Shown piece after piece: positions 17,989 to 25,607 of a DNA stretch of 38,073 bases. Within the stretch, counting starts at the first letter, position 1. The number at the start of each line of letters is the position of its first letter. Below the pieces are notes generated by a model. It was not told where the DNA came from. It saw only the letters and a program-made list of their open reading frames with translations, and made no database searches. A program made the translations under genes and the position numbers. Source of the stretch: Candidatus Ornithospirochaeta stercorigallinarum (GTDB taxonomy: Bacteria; Spirochaetota; Spirochaetia; Sphaerochaetales; Sphaerochaetaceae); the NCBI GenBank assembly GCA_018711525.1, contig DVIF01000023.1, positions 1-38,073 of the forward strand, given 5' to 3'.

Positions 17989-20900
17989 TTCAGTCTCCTA
18001 AGCTGTTCAAGGATGAAAAGCGCCTTGTCCTTGAGACTGACACTTGAACTCTTCATCCTTATGTAGTTCATCCTTTTCGGATCAAGATTGACCTTTCCTC
18101 CGCTGAGCTGTATCAGGTTCACAAGCTTTCCCGGATCTATTGCACTGACCTTGCTCAGCTCGAACTCGATCACCCCGTTCTTCTCCTTGATGTTGTAGAT
18201 GTCGAGGGAGGCTGCAAGAATCTTTATCTCTGCTATGCATAGAAGGTTGTCAACATCCTCAGGAATCGGTCCAAACCTGTCCTCTATCTCCGCCCTCAGG
18301 CTCTCAAGCTGCTCGGAGCTTTTCACGGAGGCTATCTTCTTATAGATTTCAAACTTCTCGACACTGTTTGAGATGTAGCTGTCGGGGATGAAGCCCGAAT
18401 AATCAAGCTCAAGAAGGACCTCCCTTTTCTTTCCATCCTCACTGCCCCTGATGCGGTCTATCTCCTCATCAAGGAGCTTCATATACATATCCAGGCCGAC
18501 TGCCTCGAGGTGGCCGGACTGCTCCCTTCCCAGGATGTTTCCAGCCCCTCTTATCTCCATATCCTTCATTGCGATCTTAAAGCCTGAACCCAGTGCCGTG
18601 TTCTCACTCATCACACGCAGACGTTTCAAGGCATCATCATTGAGGCTTGAGCGGTCCTTGTAGAAAAGATAACAGTAGGCCTTCTTATCGGAACGGCCGA
18701 CCCTTCCTCTGAGCTGATAGAGCTGAGAGAGCCCTAGACGCTCCGCTCTGTCTATGATGATGGTATTCACATTCGGGATATCTATTCCGTTCTCTATTAT
18801 CGTCGTCGATACGAGTATCTGCACTCCTTCATATATGAAACGGTGCATGACATCCTCAAGGTCCTCCGCCTCCATCTGACCATGGGCGTATTCTACAATC
18901 GCCTCAGGGATCTCACGCCTGATTTCCATGACGATCTGTTCAAGGTCCTCGATCCTGTTGTGGAGGAAGAAGACCTGGCCTCCCCTTTCAAGCTCATTGC
19001 GCATGGCTTTTACAGCCTTATCAAAATCAAACTCCTCTATATATGTCTCGATTGGAAGACGCTCCCTAGGTGCGGTAGTAAGAAGGCTCATGTCCCTTAC
19101 CTTCAAAAGGGACATGTAGAGGGTCCGCGGAATCGGTGTCGCACTCAGGGTAAGGCAGTCTATGTTCGTCTTGAGCTGCTTGATCTTCTCCTTATCCTTG
19201 ACACCGAACCTCTGCTCCTCATCTACTATCAGAAGACCAAGGTCCTTGAATTCAATCTTGTTCAGGATCTTGTGGGTACCGAAAAGGACATCCACATCCC
19301 CCACCTTAAGCCGTGAGAGAATCTTCTTCTGATTCTTTGAAGGGACAAAACGTGTCAGGAGAGATGCATTCACAGGGAACTGTCCCAGCCTCTCCTTGAA
19401 ATTGTTGTAATGCTGCTCTGCCAGGATCACGGTAGGAGCAAGGAATGCAACCTGCTTGCCAGAGAGGACCGCCTTGAATGCCGCACGGAAAGCCAATTCG
19501 GTCTTGCCATAGCCTACATCACCACAGACGAGGCGGTCCATGACCTTTTTGGTCTCCATGTCCTTCTTAATCTCCTCAAGGCACTTTATCTGGTCGGGTG
19601 TCTCTGAAAAAGGAAATGACGCCTCGAATGCAAGCTGCCAGTCGTTGTCACTTGAGAATGGGAAACCTTCGCTGTTCTCCCTTTGTGCATAAAGCCTCAC
19701 AAGCTCCTTCGCAAGCTCCTCTGCACTTTTAAGCGCCCGCTCCTTCTTCTTCGACCATGTTGAGGAGCCAAGCTTCTCAAGTTTTGGAAGCCTCTGGTCG
19801 CTTCCTATGTATTTCTGAACGAGGTTCGCCTGCTCGATAGGAACGTATATGAACTCCTTGTCTGCATACTCGATCTTTATGTAATCCCTTTCAGTGTAGA
19901 ACCCCTTGACCCTGTCGATTTTCACAAACCGTCCGATTCCGTAGTTCACATGTACGACATAGTCGCCCTCCTTCAGGTCGACAAAGCTATCAAGGGGGGA
20001 TGAGGAAGTGTCCACAAGCTTTTCCGCCCTGTGTTTCTTCCTTCCGAATATCTCATTGTCAAGAACCACAAGCAGAGATTCGTCATCTACTACGAACCCT
20101 GAAGAGATGTCCTTTACGATTATATTGACATTGAAATCCTTTAAAACCGAGTCCAGCCTGTCCTTCTGCACAGATGATGGGGCAAGCACATAGATGCTCC
20201 ACCCTTCTTTGAGCAGTGTCGAGATGTCATCCTTGAAATATGTGACATTGCCGAAATAAGAGCGGCTGGGAGAGATGGAGAAGTGGTGGTAATCATTCTT
20301 TTTTATATCATATAAAGTGATGGACGGCCTCTCAGCTGCTATGAATGAGCTCCAGGCGAACAACATCTGGGAAGGACTCTTGACCTCCTGATGCGCCCTG
20401 TACGCCTCCTTGTAACGGGCCTCCGCCTCCTTCAAAAGGGAGGAGTAGCTTGTTTCAAGACGCTCGGCACCTATGAATGCAAAATAATCGTCTTTCCTGA
20501 TGAATGATTCGAACGTGGTATAGCTCTCTCCTGCCGACGCATTTAAAAGGGAGATGTCCACCTTGCCAAGCTCTTTGACGGTCTTCTGGCTCAAAGCATC
20601 GAAAAAGCGTATCTGGGTAATCTCATCCCACTCTGTGTTTATCCTTACAGGGTTCTCCTCTCCGAACGGATAGACATCAATCATCTCCCCCCTGATGGTA
20701 TAAGTCCCCTCCTCATAGCAGGAATTGACCCGCTCATAACCGGAAGCTGCGAGCTTGGATGCAATCTCTTCAGGACTTTTCACATCATGCAGGCAAAGGC
20801 GCATCGTCATCTGATCCATCATCGCACGGGAAAGGACCGGGGAGATGAAAGCACGCAGAGAGGTCACGATGATACCGCACTTCATGCCATCAAGCTCCAT

Positions 20901-21218
20901 AAGGGCCTTCTTCGCTTCATTGTCAGAAGATGAAAGGCCGTATGAATAAAGCATCTTGCCGCTGGATGGATAATAAAGTGTGCTGATATTATCGACATCG
21001 GCAAGATCAAGGGAGAGAGCCTTCGCACTCTCTTCTGTAGCGCAGATGGCAAAAAGACGGGAGCCCCATTTCTGACTAAAGAGCTTTAGAAGCCTCGATA
21101 TGGGGTAATTCGATATCCCGTCCGCCTTGAGAGGGGCTTTGGGATCCTTTATGAATGCTTTATAAGCACTGCTCTTTCTGATATAATCTGAGCAGATTCC
21201 GTCTAGAGTTGTTTCCAC
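17985..21218 (-). CDS. mfd: Transcription-repair coupling factor
   Basis: DNA translocase that removes RNA polymerase stalled at damage and recruits UvrA. 1077 residues. The order is: UvrB-like N-terminal domains (about 1-330), an RNA-polymerase-interacting CarD-like domain (LKEGDYVVHVNYGIGRF, about 410-480), the RecG-like motor, then a C-terminal TRCF domain. The motor shows Walker A GDVGYGKTE (about 566), DEEQ box VDEEQRFG, motif III SATPIPRTLYM, and motif VI region LYQLRGRVGRSDKKAYCY. The start is GTG at 21218, 8 bases after a -10 box, so probably leaderless. First gene of an mfd-trmB operon. Confidence 0.95.
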   Translation of the reverse strand: METTLDGICSDYIRKSSAYKAFIKDPKAPLKADGISNYPISRLLKLFSQKWGSRLFAICATEESAKALSLDLADVDNISTLYYPSSGKMLYSYGLSSSDNEAKKALMELDGMKCGIIVTSLRAFISPVLSRAMMDQMTMRLCLHDVKSPEEIASKLAASGYERVNSCYEEGTYTIRGEMIDVYPFGEENPVRINTEWDEITQIRFFDALSQKTVKELGKVDISLLNASAGESYTTFESFIRKDDYFAFIGAERLETSYSSLLKEAEARYKEAYRAHQEVKSPSQMLFAWSSFIAAERPSITLYDIKKNDYHHFSISPSRSYFGNVTYFKDDISTLLKEGWSIYVLAPSSVQKDRLDSVLKDFNVNIIVKDISSGFVVDDESLLVVLDNEIFGRKKHRAEKLVDTSSSPLDSFVDLKEGDYVVHVNYGIGRFVKIDRVKGFYTERDYIKIEYADKEFIYVPIEQANLVQKYIGSDQRLPKLEKLGSSTWSKKKERALKSAEELAKELVRLYAQRENSEGFPFSSDNDWQLAFEASFPFSETPDQIKCLEEIKKDMETKKVMDRLVCGDVGYGKTELAFRAAFKAVLSGKQVAFLAPTVILAEQHYNNFKERLGQFPVNASLLTRFVPSKNQKKILSRLKVGDVDVLFGTHKILNKIEFKDLGLLIVDEEQRFGVKDKEKIKQLKTNIDCLTLSATPIPRTLYMSLLKVRDMSLLTTAPRERLPIETYIEEFDFDKAVKAMRNELERGGQVFFLHNRIEDLEQIVMEIRREIPEAIVEYAHGQMEAEDLEDVMHRFIYEGVQILVSTTIIENGIDIPNVNTIIIDRAERLGLSQLYQLRGRVGRSDKKAYCYLFYKDRSSLNDDALKRLRVMSENTALGSGFKIAMKDMEIRGAGNILGREQSGHLEAVGLDMYMKLLDEEIDRIRGSEDGKKREVLLELDYSGFIPDSYISNSVEKFEIYKKIASVKSSEQLESLRAEIEDRFGPIPEDVDNLLCIAEIKILAASLDIYNIKEKNGVIEFELSKVSAIDPGKLVNLIQLSGGKVNLDPKRMNYIRMKSSSVSLKDKALFILEQLRRLK

Positions 21219-21226
21219 TAGGCCAA

Positions 21227-21255
21227 AATATAATTAAAAAGGTAAAAAATGACAA
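21227..21255 (-). promoter_or_regulatory. mfd promoter, leaderless geometry
   Basis: On the minus strand TTGTCA (21255-21250) and TATATT (21232-21227) are 17 bases apart, and the GTG start is 8 bases further on. The -35 box lies inside the first codons of the divergent phosphatase gene, and the -10 box overlaps that gene's own -10 box. Confidence 0.6.
21229..21234 (+). promoter_or_regulatory. -10 box for the phosphatase gene
   Basis: A consensus TATAAT, 14 bases before the ATG at 21249. No good -35 is seen (best guesses near 21204-21214). It shares bases with the mfd -10 box, so the two promoters cannot easily be open at the same time. Confidence 0.5.
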
Positions 21256-22061
21256 CAAATAGTTTGGATTTGAATAAACTTGAAAAGCTCTATACCTTCA
21301 TCATAGATTTGACAAGATACGCCAGAGCACGGCAGAAGAAAGTGAAGAGGCACTTCAAAAGCGACGGCTCGGTCCTTACAGAAATAGATTTATACATCTC
21401 GAATGAAATATCGAAGAAGATAAAGGAGCTCTTTCCAGAGGCCAACGTAATAAGCGAAGAGGAGGAAAGCCCCTTCGATGGAGAGAAACCCTTTACATTC
21501 ATCCTCGACCCTATAGATGGCACCGATGTCTTTTCCCAGGGAATGCCGAGCTACGCTACGGCCCTGGGAATCCTAGACAGGGAAAGGAATCCCGTCGGTG
21601 CGGTGATATCAGCACCACGCTTCGGAATCGGAGAAGAGGAGCTGAACATACGCCTCTTTCCAGGATCCGAGTGCCTGATCAACGGGGAGCCCCTCGTAAT
21701 GGAGGCCAAAGGGGATGAGATAAAACAGATAATGATGACCAGCCAGGGGATCTCCAAGTATGATTTCTCCGCATACGACGGTAAGATAAGGACAATCGGC
21801 TCCTCAATCCTTCACATCCTAAGCCCCGTGATATTCCCTCAGATCGATGCATCAATCACGCAAGCATGCTATGCGTGGGACATCTCAGCCAGTCATGCAA
21901 TCCTGAAGCATTATTCGATGGATCTCTTCTACAATGACGGTACAAGGGTTGAATATACAGACCAGATGCTGGTTCAAAGGAAGAAATGCAAAAGCACTAT
22001 CTATGCCTCGACAGAGGAAAAAGCCCTCCGCCTTATGAGACTGGTCCCATTCATGCCGTAG
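21249..22061 (+). CDS. Inositol monophosphatase family protein
   Basis: Mg2+-dependent sugar-phosphate or nucleotide phosphatase of the IMPase/CysQ superfamily. The metal-binding motifs are complete: VISEEEESPF (near residue 73), LDPIDGTDVFSQGMPSYATALGI (near residue 94) and WDISASHAIL (near residue 212). 270 residues is the normal length. Substrates in this family range from inositol phosphate to fructose-1,6-bisphosphate and PAP, and cannot be told apart here. It is divergent from mfd, and its 3' end overlaps the convergent ACT-domain gene by 11 bp. Confidence 0.88.
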   Translation: MTTNSLDLNKLEKLYTFIIDLTRYARARQKKVKRHFKSDGSVLTEIDLYISNEISKKIKELFPEANVISEEEESPFDGEKPFTFILDPIDGTDVFSQGMPSYATALGILDRERNPVGAVISAPRFGIGEEELNIRLFPGSECLINGEPLVMEAKGDEIKQIMMTSQGISKYDFSAYDGKIRTIGSSILHILSPVIFPQIDASITQACYAWDISASHAILKHYSMDLFYNDGTRVEYTDQMLVQRKKCKSTIYASTEEKALRLMRLVPFMP

Positions 22062-22716
22062 TGTCCTCTAAGAATGTCTGAAGCACTTCGTATGCCTTCA
22101 TGCTCTGCGTCCGCTCAACGACGAAAGTCAGCACGTTCATCGTACTTACGATTTCGATTACATTTATGTTCTCGAAAGCAAGCTTCCTGACAGCCATATA
22201 TACAAGACCGGGTGTCTCTACGAAATTATCTGAGAATGCGATATTGATTGCAACAAGATCTGTAAATTCATTGAGAACGGTCTCTTCCTTTATAAGGTCC
22301 TTCAATATGTTCGTATATTTGTCACTTATCGATATGCTCATCTCAAAAGTGCCGAGGCTTACGTTTAAGAAATCCCCCTTCTCAAGCTGAACGTTCTCAT
22401 AAAGCCTGTTGAGAATCCTCATGGACTCGTCGTTTCTCTGGAGATTCACATCGAAGATGTTCGTCTTCATGCTCAGTTCATAGTGCATCCTGATCTTCGG
22501 TTTCTCAAGCATCTCCTTCTTAAGCTCATCAGCATACCGCCTTAAGGCCATGACAACGGCAGGAGCGTTGACACTCTTTCCCAGACGCTCTTCCACTCTC
22601 GGCTTTATCTCATTTGCAAGATTTGAAAAGCTCACAATGTCCCTGATGAGCATCTCCGAAAGAAACGGACTCTTATCTATGATTTCCTTTACTTCCTGAC
22701 TTATTGTACCTGCCAT
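22051..22716 (-). CDS. ACT-domain protein, possible amino-acid-responsive regulator
   Basis: 221 residues. The N-terminal half (about 1-85) is helical and may include a winged-helix-like segment (IDKSPFLSEMLIRDIVSFSNLANEI, then VNAPAVVMALRRYADEL). The C-terminal third (about 138-215) reads as an ACT domain: DLVAINIAFSDNFVETPGLVYMAVRKLAFENINVIEIVSTMNVLTFVVE. That is the ligand-binding fold of amino-acid-sensing proteins such as aspartokinase. A DNA-binding head with an ACT sensor would suggest a regulator, but no specific family is recognised. It has a near-perfect promoter with no leader and no Shine-Dalgarno. It is divergent from the unknown gene at 22797. Confidence 0.7.
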   Translation of the reverse strand: MAGTISQEVKEIIDKSPFLSEMLIRDIVSFSNLANEIKPRVEERLGKSVNAPAVVMALRRYADELKKEMLEKPKIRMHYELSMKTNIFDVNLQRNDESMRILNRLYENVQLEKGDFLNVSLGTFEMSISISDKYTNILKDLIKEETVLNEFTDLVAINIAFSDNFVETPGLVYMAVRKLAFENINVIEIVSTMNVLTFVVERTQSMKAYEVLQTFLEDTTA

Positions 22717-22722
22717 GTTAGC

Positions 22723-22751
22723 ATAATAACAGTTTGTTAATTTCCTGTCAA
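22723..22751 (-). promoter_or_regulatory. Promoter of ACT-domain gene, leaderless geometry
   Basis: On the minus strand TTGACA (22751-22746), a 17-base spacer, TATTAT (22728-22723), then six bases to the ATG. This is the cleanest promoter in the window and would place the transcription start on the start codon. Confidence 0.75.
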
Positions 22752-22760
22752 AAGAATTTC

Positions 22761-22790
22761 TTGATTCTCATCTTCCCAATAATGTAGACT
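22761..22790 (+). promoter_or_regulatory. Promoter of unknown basic-protein gene, leaderless geometry
   Basis: TTGATT (22761-22766) is 18 bases from TAGACT (22785-22790), and six bases then lead to the ATG at 22797. No Shine-Dalgarno is present. Confidence 0.5.
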
Positions 22791-22796
22791 ATAACA

Positions 22797-23930
22797 ATGT
22801 TGAAAGAAAACATAATCCGAAAATATGAAAAAGGAAGTATTCTACTCATTGATTCAGAAGATGATGAAATAAGAAAACTGACTGAAATCATAGCGGTATC
22901 CGATATTTCAATTCTCAGACACTATATTTTGAAATCCATAGACTTTGTCTGTGTCAAGATAATTCAGTTACATCAATATTACTCCATACCATTGAAAGAG
23001 ATAAGAGCATATGCAGCTGACGTGGTCTCAGGCAGGGACAATGAGATGATGCATAATGTGATTCTTTCATACCTGTACCATTGCACCTGCATGACAAATG
23101 ACAGATATGCAAAATCACTGCTCCTGTGCCTTCACAGCCATATAGCATCGTTATATCAGGAACACCGTTATGTCAGGGCGCTTTTATATGAATACTCTTC
23201 AGCCTTCCATTCGTTGGGAGGAAGGAAGCAGATCGAGCAGGCCTACAATAGGATTGAAGAATCTCTTCTCCTCTCCATTGAGGACCTCAAGCTCTCTCTC
23301 GTCTCTGAGAACAGGAGAAGCAGTGCAGGATGCAGGATGATTAATTCCGAATTCATAAGGATCTACAATGACAAAAGGAAGGACGGGAGGAAGAGAGAGG
23401 TTGACATCAAGGCTGAAAAAAGACGGAAGATGGTGAAGACTCTCGCCATGACAAAGCGCAGGGAAAGATGCATGAGGGTCAAAGTTATCAAGGTCATGCC
23501 TCAGGTGATTAAACTGAAGGAGAGTCTCTCCAGACTGGAGAAAGCACACCTGAGGAGGTACTATCTTGACCTGTTTGAAGATGTAAGGTGCGACCTGACA
23601 GGGAAAGATAGACGCTATGAGAGGCTTTTCATCTCCATAGCAGCATGCTACAGGAACGTGGAGAAGAAAAAGGAGTCGAAACGAAAACTGAGATTCGTCA
23701 TGGCACAGCTTACAGGCTATGCCATGAAAAGAGGACCTGAGGAACTGAAAAAAGCGAAGATAGTGCCTCCTGCATTATTTGAATCCATCGATGCAGATGT
23801 GAAGGAAGACGAGATGAAACTCATATTCGATACTGCATCCAATAATGAAGAAAATGCGAAGATGATTCTCACCCGTGAGCTGGAGAGAATAGAAAGGACT
23901 AGGAGAGAAGCTTCATATCCCCGTCTTTGA
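22797..23930 (+). CDS. Hypothetical basic helical protein
   Basis: 377 residues with no recognised domain. It has no signal peptide or membrane segment. It is predicted to be almost wholly alpha-helical and is rich in K and R, most strongly at residues about 190-260 (KRKDGRKREVDIKAEKRRK and after) and again near 280-310. The N-terminal 170 residues are less basic, with hydrophobic helices and several cysteines and histidines (residues 98-115). The charge suggests nucleic-acid or ribosome binding, which is inference only. Promoter and start codon are clear, codon use is like its neighbours, and the 3' end overlaps the convergent membrane-protein gene by 32 bp. Confidence 0.65.
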   Translation: MLKENIIRKYEKGSILLIDSEDDEIRKLTEIIAVSDISILRHYILKSIDFVCVKIIQLHQYYSIPLKEIRAYAADVVSGRDNEMMHNVILSYLYHCTCMTNDRYAKSLLLCLHSHIASLYQEHRYVRALLYEYSSAFHSLGGRKQIEQAYNRIEESLLLSIEDLKLSLVSENRRSSAGCRMINSEFIRIYNDKRKDGRKREVDIKAEKRRKMVKTLAMTKRRERCMRVKVIKVMPQVIKLKESLSRLEKAHLRRYYLDLFEDVRCDLTGKDRRYERLFISIAACYRNVEKKKESKRKLRFVMAQLTGYAMKRGPEELKKAKIVPPALFESIDADVKEDEMKLIFDTASNNEENAKMILTRELERIERTRREASYPRL

Positions 23931-24933
23931 TCCACCCTTTCTTCCTCATCAGTTCGGAAAAGACAAGGGAAAGAACGGCAGGCAGGATGAAATGAAGGAG
24001 TATGACCTGAGGTATGCACCCTGCACCCATGACCGCGACGGCATTGAACTGACCAACAAGTCCGCTTGTACCCATTCCAGCTCCACTTGCATTGTTCTCA
24101 AGCTTGAAAAGGCATGTACTGATCGGACCTGTGATGGCACTTGCAAGCGTCGGGGGAATCCATATCCTCCAGTTCCTCCATATGTTCGGAATCTGGAGCA
24201 TGCTCGTACCAAGTCCTTGTGCGATGAGTCCACCTATCCTGTTCTCCCTGTATGAAGAGACCGCAAAGCCGACCATCTGAGCCGCACATCCTGCACATGC
24301 GGCTCCTGCTGCAAGGCCGCTCAGTCCTAGTGATATGCAGATCGCCGCACTGGATATCGGAAGGGTAAGCACCATGCCTACGACAACAGAGACCATGATT
24401 CCCATGAAGAGAGGATATAGGGTCGTAAGGCTGTTGATGAAGGATCCGAGGGCGTTCATCATGGCACTTACCGCAGGAGAGATGAAAACTCCGACAACCC
24501 CGCCTATGAGTATCGTGGCTATCGGAACGAGTATGATATCCACCTTCGTCCTTCCTGATATGAGCTTCCCAGCCAATGCTCCGAACAGAGCGGCTATGCA
24601 TGCCCCAAGAGGCTCCCCAAGTGTCAGGGATGCAGCACCGGATGCAAAACTTATCGTGCCGGCACCGATCGCGCCAGAGGCGGCAGAAGAAAAGAGTGCA
24701 AGAGATGGTGCCTTTATGCTCATCGCAACACCAACTCCGATTGCAGGCCCTGTCATGTATTGGGCTATCTGACCGAAGCTGACAAGCATGTCAATGCCCA
24801 GATACGTTCCGATCTGCAGGATGATAAGTCCTATTATAAGTGATGAAAAAAGGCCCTGGGCCATCCCGTTAAGCACAGCTACGATAAAAGAACCGAAGCT
24901 GAAAGCTTTCTTCTCTTCCATAACGAACTCCAT
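23899..24933 (-). CDS. PTS EIIC-type membrane protein (PfoR-like)
   Basis: 344 residues with about eight to ten hydrophobic segments and many G/A/S-rich stretches. The opening FGSFIVAVLNGMAQGLFSSLI and the conserved GLGTSMLQIPNIWRNWRIWIPPTLASAITGPI match the PTS_EIIC_2 family, which includes PfoR-like proteins. These lack linked EIIA and EIIB domains, as here, so sugar phosphorylation is not demonstrated. Start: ATG 24933 lies 7 bases after a possible -10 (TACATT); ATG 24921 has GGAG six bases upstream and is equally possible (340 residues). Monocistronic. Confidence 0.8.
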   Translation of the reverse strand: MEFVMEEKKAFSFGSFIVAVLNGMAQGLFSSLIIGLIILQIGTYLGIDMLVSFGQIAQYMTGPAIGVGVAMSIKAPSLALFSSAASGAIGAGTISFASGAASLTLGEPLGACIAALFGALAGKLISGRTKVDIILVPIATILIGGVVGVFISPAVSAMMNALGSFINSLTTLYPLFMGIMVSVVVGMVLTLPISSAAICISLGLSGLAAGAACAGCAAQMVGFAVSSYRENRIGGLIAQGLGTSMLQIPNIWRNWRIWIPPTLASAITGPISTCLFKLENNASGAGMGTSGLVGQFNAVAVMGAGCIPQVILLHFILPAVLSLVFSELMRKKGWIKDGDMKLLS

Positions 24934-24940
24934 GATATCA

Positions 24941-24946
24941 AATGTA
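24941..24946 (-). promoter_or_regulatory. Possible -10 box of the EIIC-type gene
   Basis: TACATT on the minus strand (24946-24941), seven bases before ATG 24933. The -35 region is poor, so this is tentative. The rest of the 24934-25053 gap shows nothing further. Confidence 0.3.
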
Positions 24947-25053
24947 AAGGGAAATCCAGGATGACAGACACCGGGTGAAAATCATCAATCAGCCGGCGGC
25001 CTCCACAGAATGTTTTGCCTGATGATACCTATTTTCACATTCGATAGTCAATA

Positions 25054-25081
25054 TTGCAAAAAGGCATAAATAAGGTAAAAT
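25054..25081 (+). promoter_or_regulatory. nrdR promoter, leaderless geometry
   Basis: TTGCAA (25054-25059), 16 bases, TAAAAT (25076-25081), then 8 bases to ATG 25090 (2 bases to ATG 25084). No Shine-Dalgarno. An open frame continues upstream from a TTG at 25054, but that codon is part of the -35 box. Confidence 0.6.
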
Positions 25082-25089
25082 CTATGACT

Positions 25090-25563
25090 ATGAAATGTCC
25101 TCGCTGTGGTTGTCTCTTAGACAAGGTAATAGAATCCCGTCCAGGGAAGGACGGCATGAGCATCAGGCGTAGAAGGGAATGCACCTCCTGCGGCTGCCGT
25201 TTCACCAGTTACGAGAGGGTCGAACTCAAACCGATCATCGTCATAAAGAAGAACGGAAAGCATCAGAGTTTCGATATCAACAAGGTGGAGCATGGAATCA
25301 GGGTGTGCACCGACAAGATAAACATAGACCCGGATGCCCTTCAAAGGACACTTATCAACATCGAGAACAGGATCACCGAACTTGCAGGGGCCAAAAGGAC
25401 AGTCACAAGTGCAATGATCGGAGAGGAGACACTCAAGGAGCTCTATAAGCTCAACCCTGTCGCATATGTCCGGTTCGCAGCAGTATACAGGGCTTTCGAC
25501 GATGTCGGTCAGTTCATAAGCGAGATAGAGAAAATCGCAAAGGAGAGTTCCAGCGAGAGCTGA
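25090..25563 (+). CDS. nrdR: Transcriptional repressor NrdR
   Basis: Represses ribonucleotide reductase genes when dATP is high. 157 residues, the family length. It begins with a zinc ribbon (MKCPRCG ... CTSCGCRFTSYER, cysteines at residues 3, 6 and in the later C-x-x-C). An ATP-cone domain follows (about 45-135), with KPIIVIKKNGKHQSFDINKV and GEETLKELYKLNPVAYVRFAAVYRAF. ATG 25090 is chosen because NrdR proteins start directly at the zinc ribbon and because the -10 box is 8 bases upstream. ATG 25084 would add two residues. No NrdR box is obvious nearby. Confidence 0.95.
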   Translation: MKCPRCGCLLDKVIESRPGKDGMSIRRRRECTSCGCRFTSYERVELKPIIVIKKNGKHQSFDINKVEHGIRVCTDKINIDPDALQRTLINIENRITELAGAKRTVTSAMIGEETLKELYKLNPVAYVRFAAVYRAFDDVGQFISEIEKIAKESSSES

Positions 25564-25570
25564 GAATCGC

Positions 25571-25599
25571 TTCACCTAATGTTTCTTTTGGTCTATCAT
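25571..25599 (+). promoter_or_regulatory. Promoter of second MATE gene, near-leaderless
   Basis: TTCACC (25571-25576) and TATCAT (25594-25599) are 17 bases apart, and the ATG at 25608 is 8 bases further, without a Shine-Dalgarno. Read-through from nrdR (44 bases upstream) is also possible. Confidence 0.5.
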
Positions 25600-25607
25600 G
25601 AGCACTC

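Noticed and set aside
18843-19316. 157-codon frame opposite mfd
   Set aside because: Antisense shadow of the conserved helicase motor. No start signal and no sensible protein features.
24098-24601. 167-codon minus-strand frame inside the EIIC-type gene
   Set aside because: Shifted reading of the membrane-protein gene, giving a His/Arg/Cys-rich nonsense sequence.
25564-25607. NrdR box near nrdR
   Set aside because: No sequence resembling the 16-bp NrdR palindrome was seen in the flanks. It was looked for by eye only.
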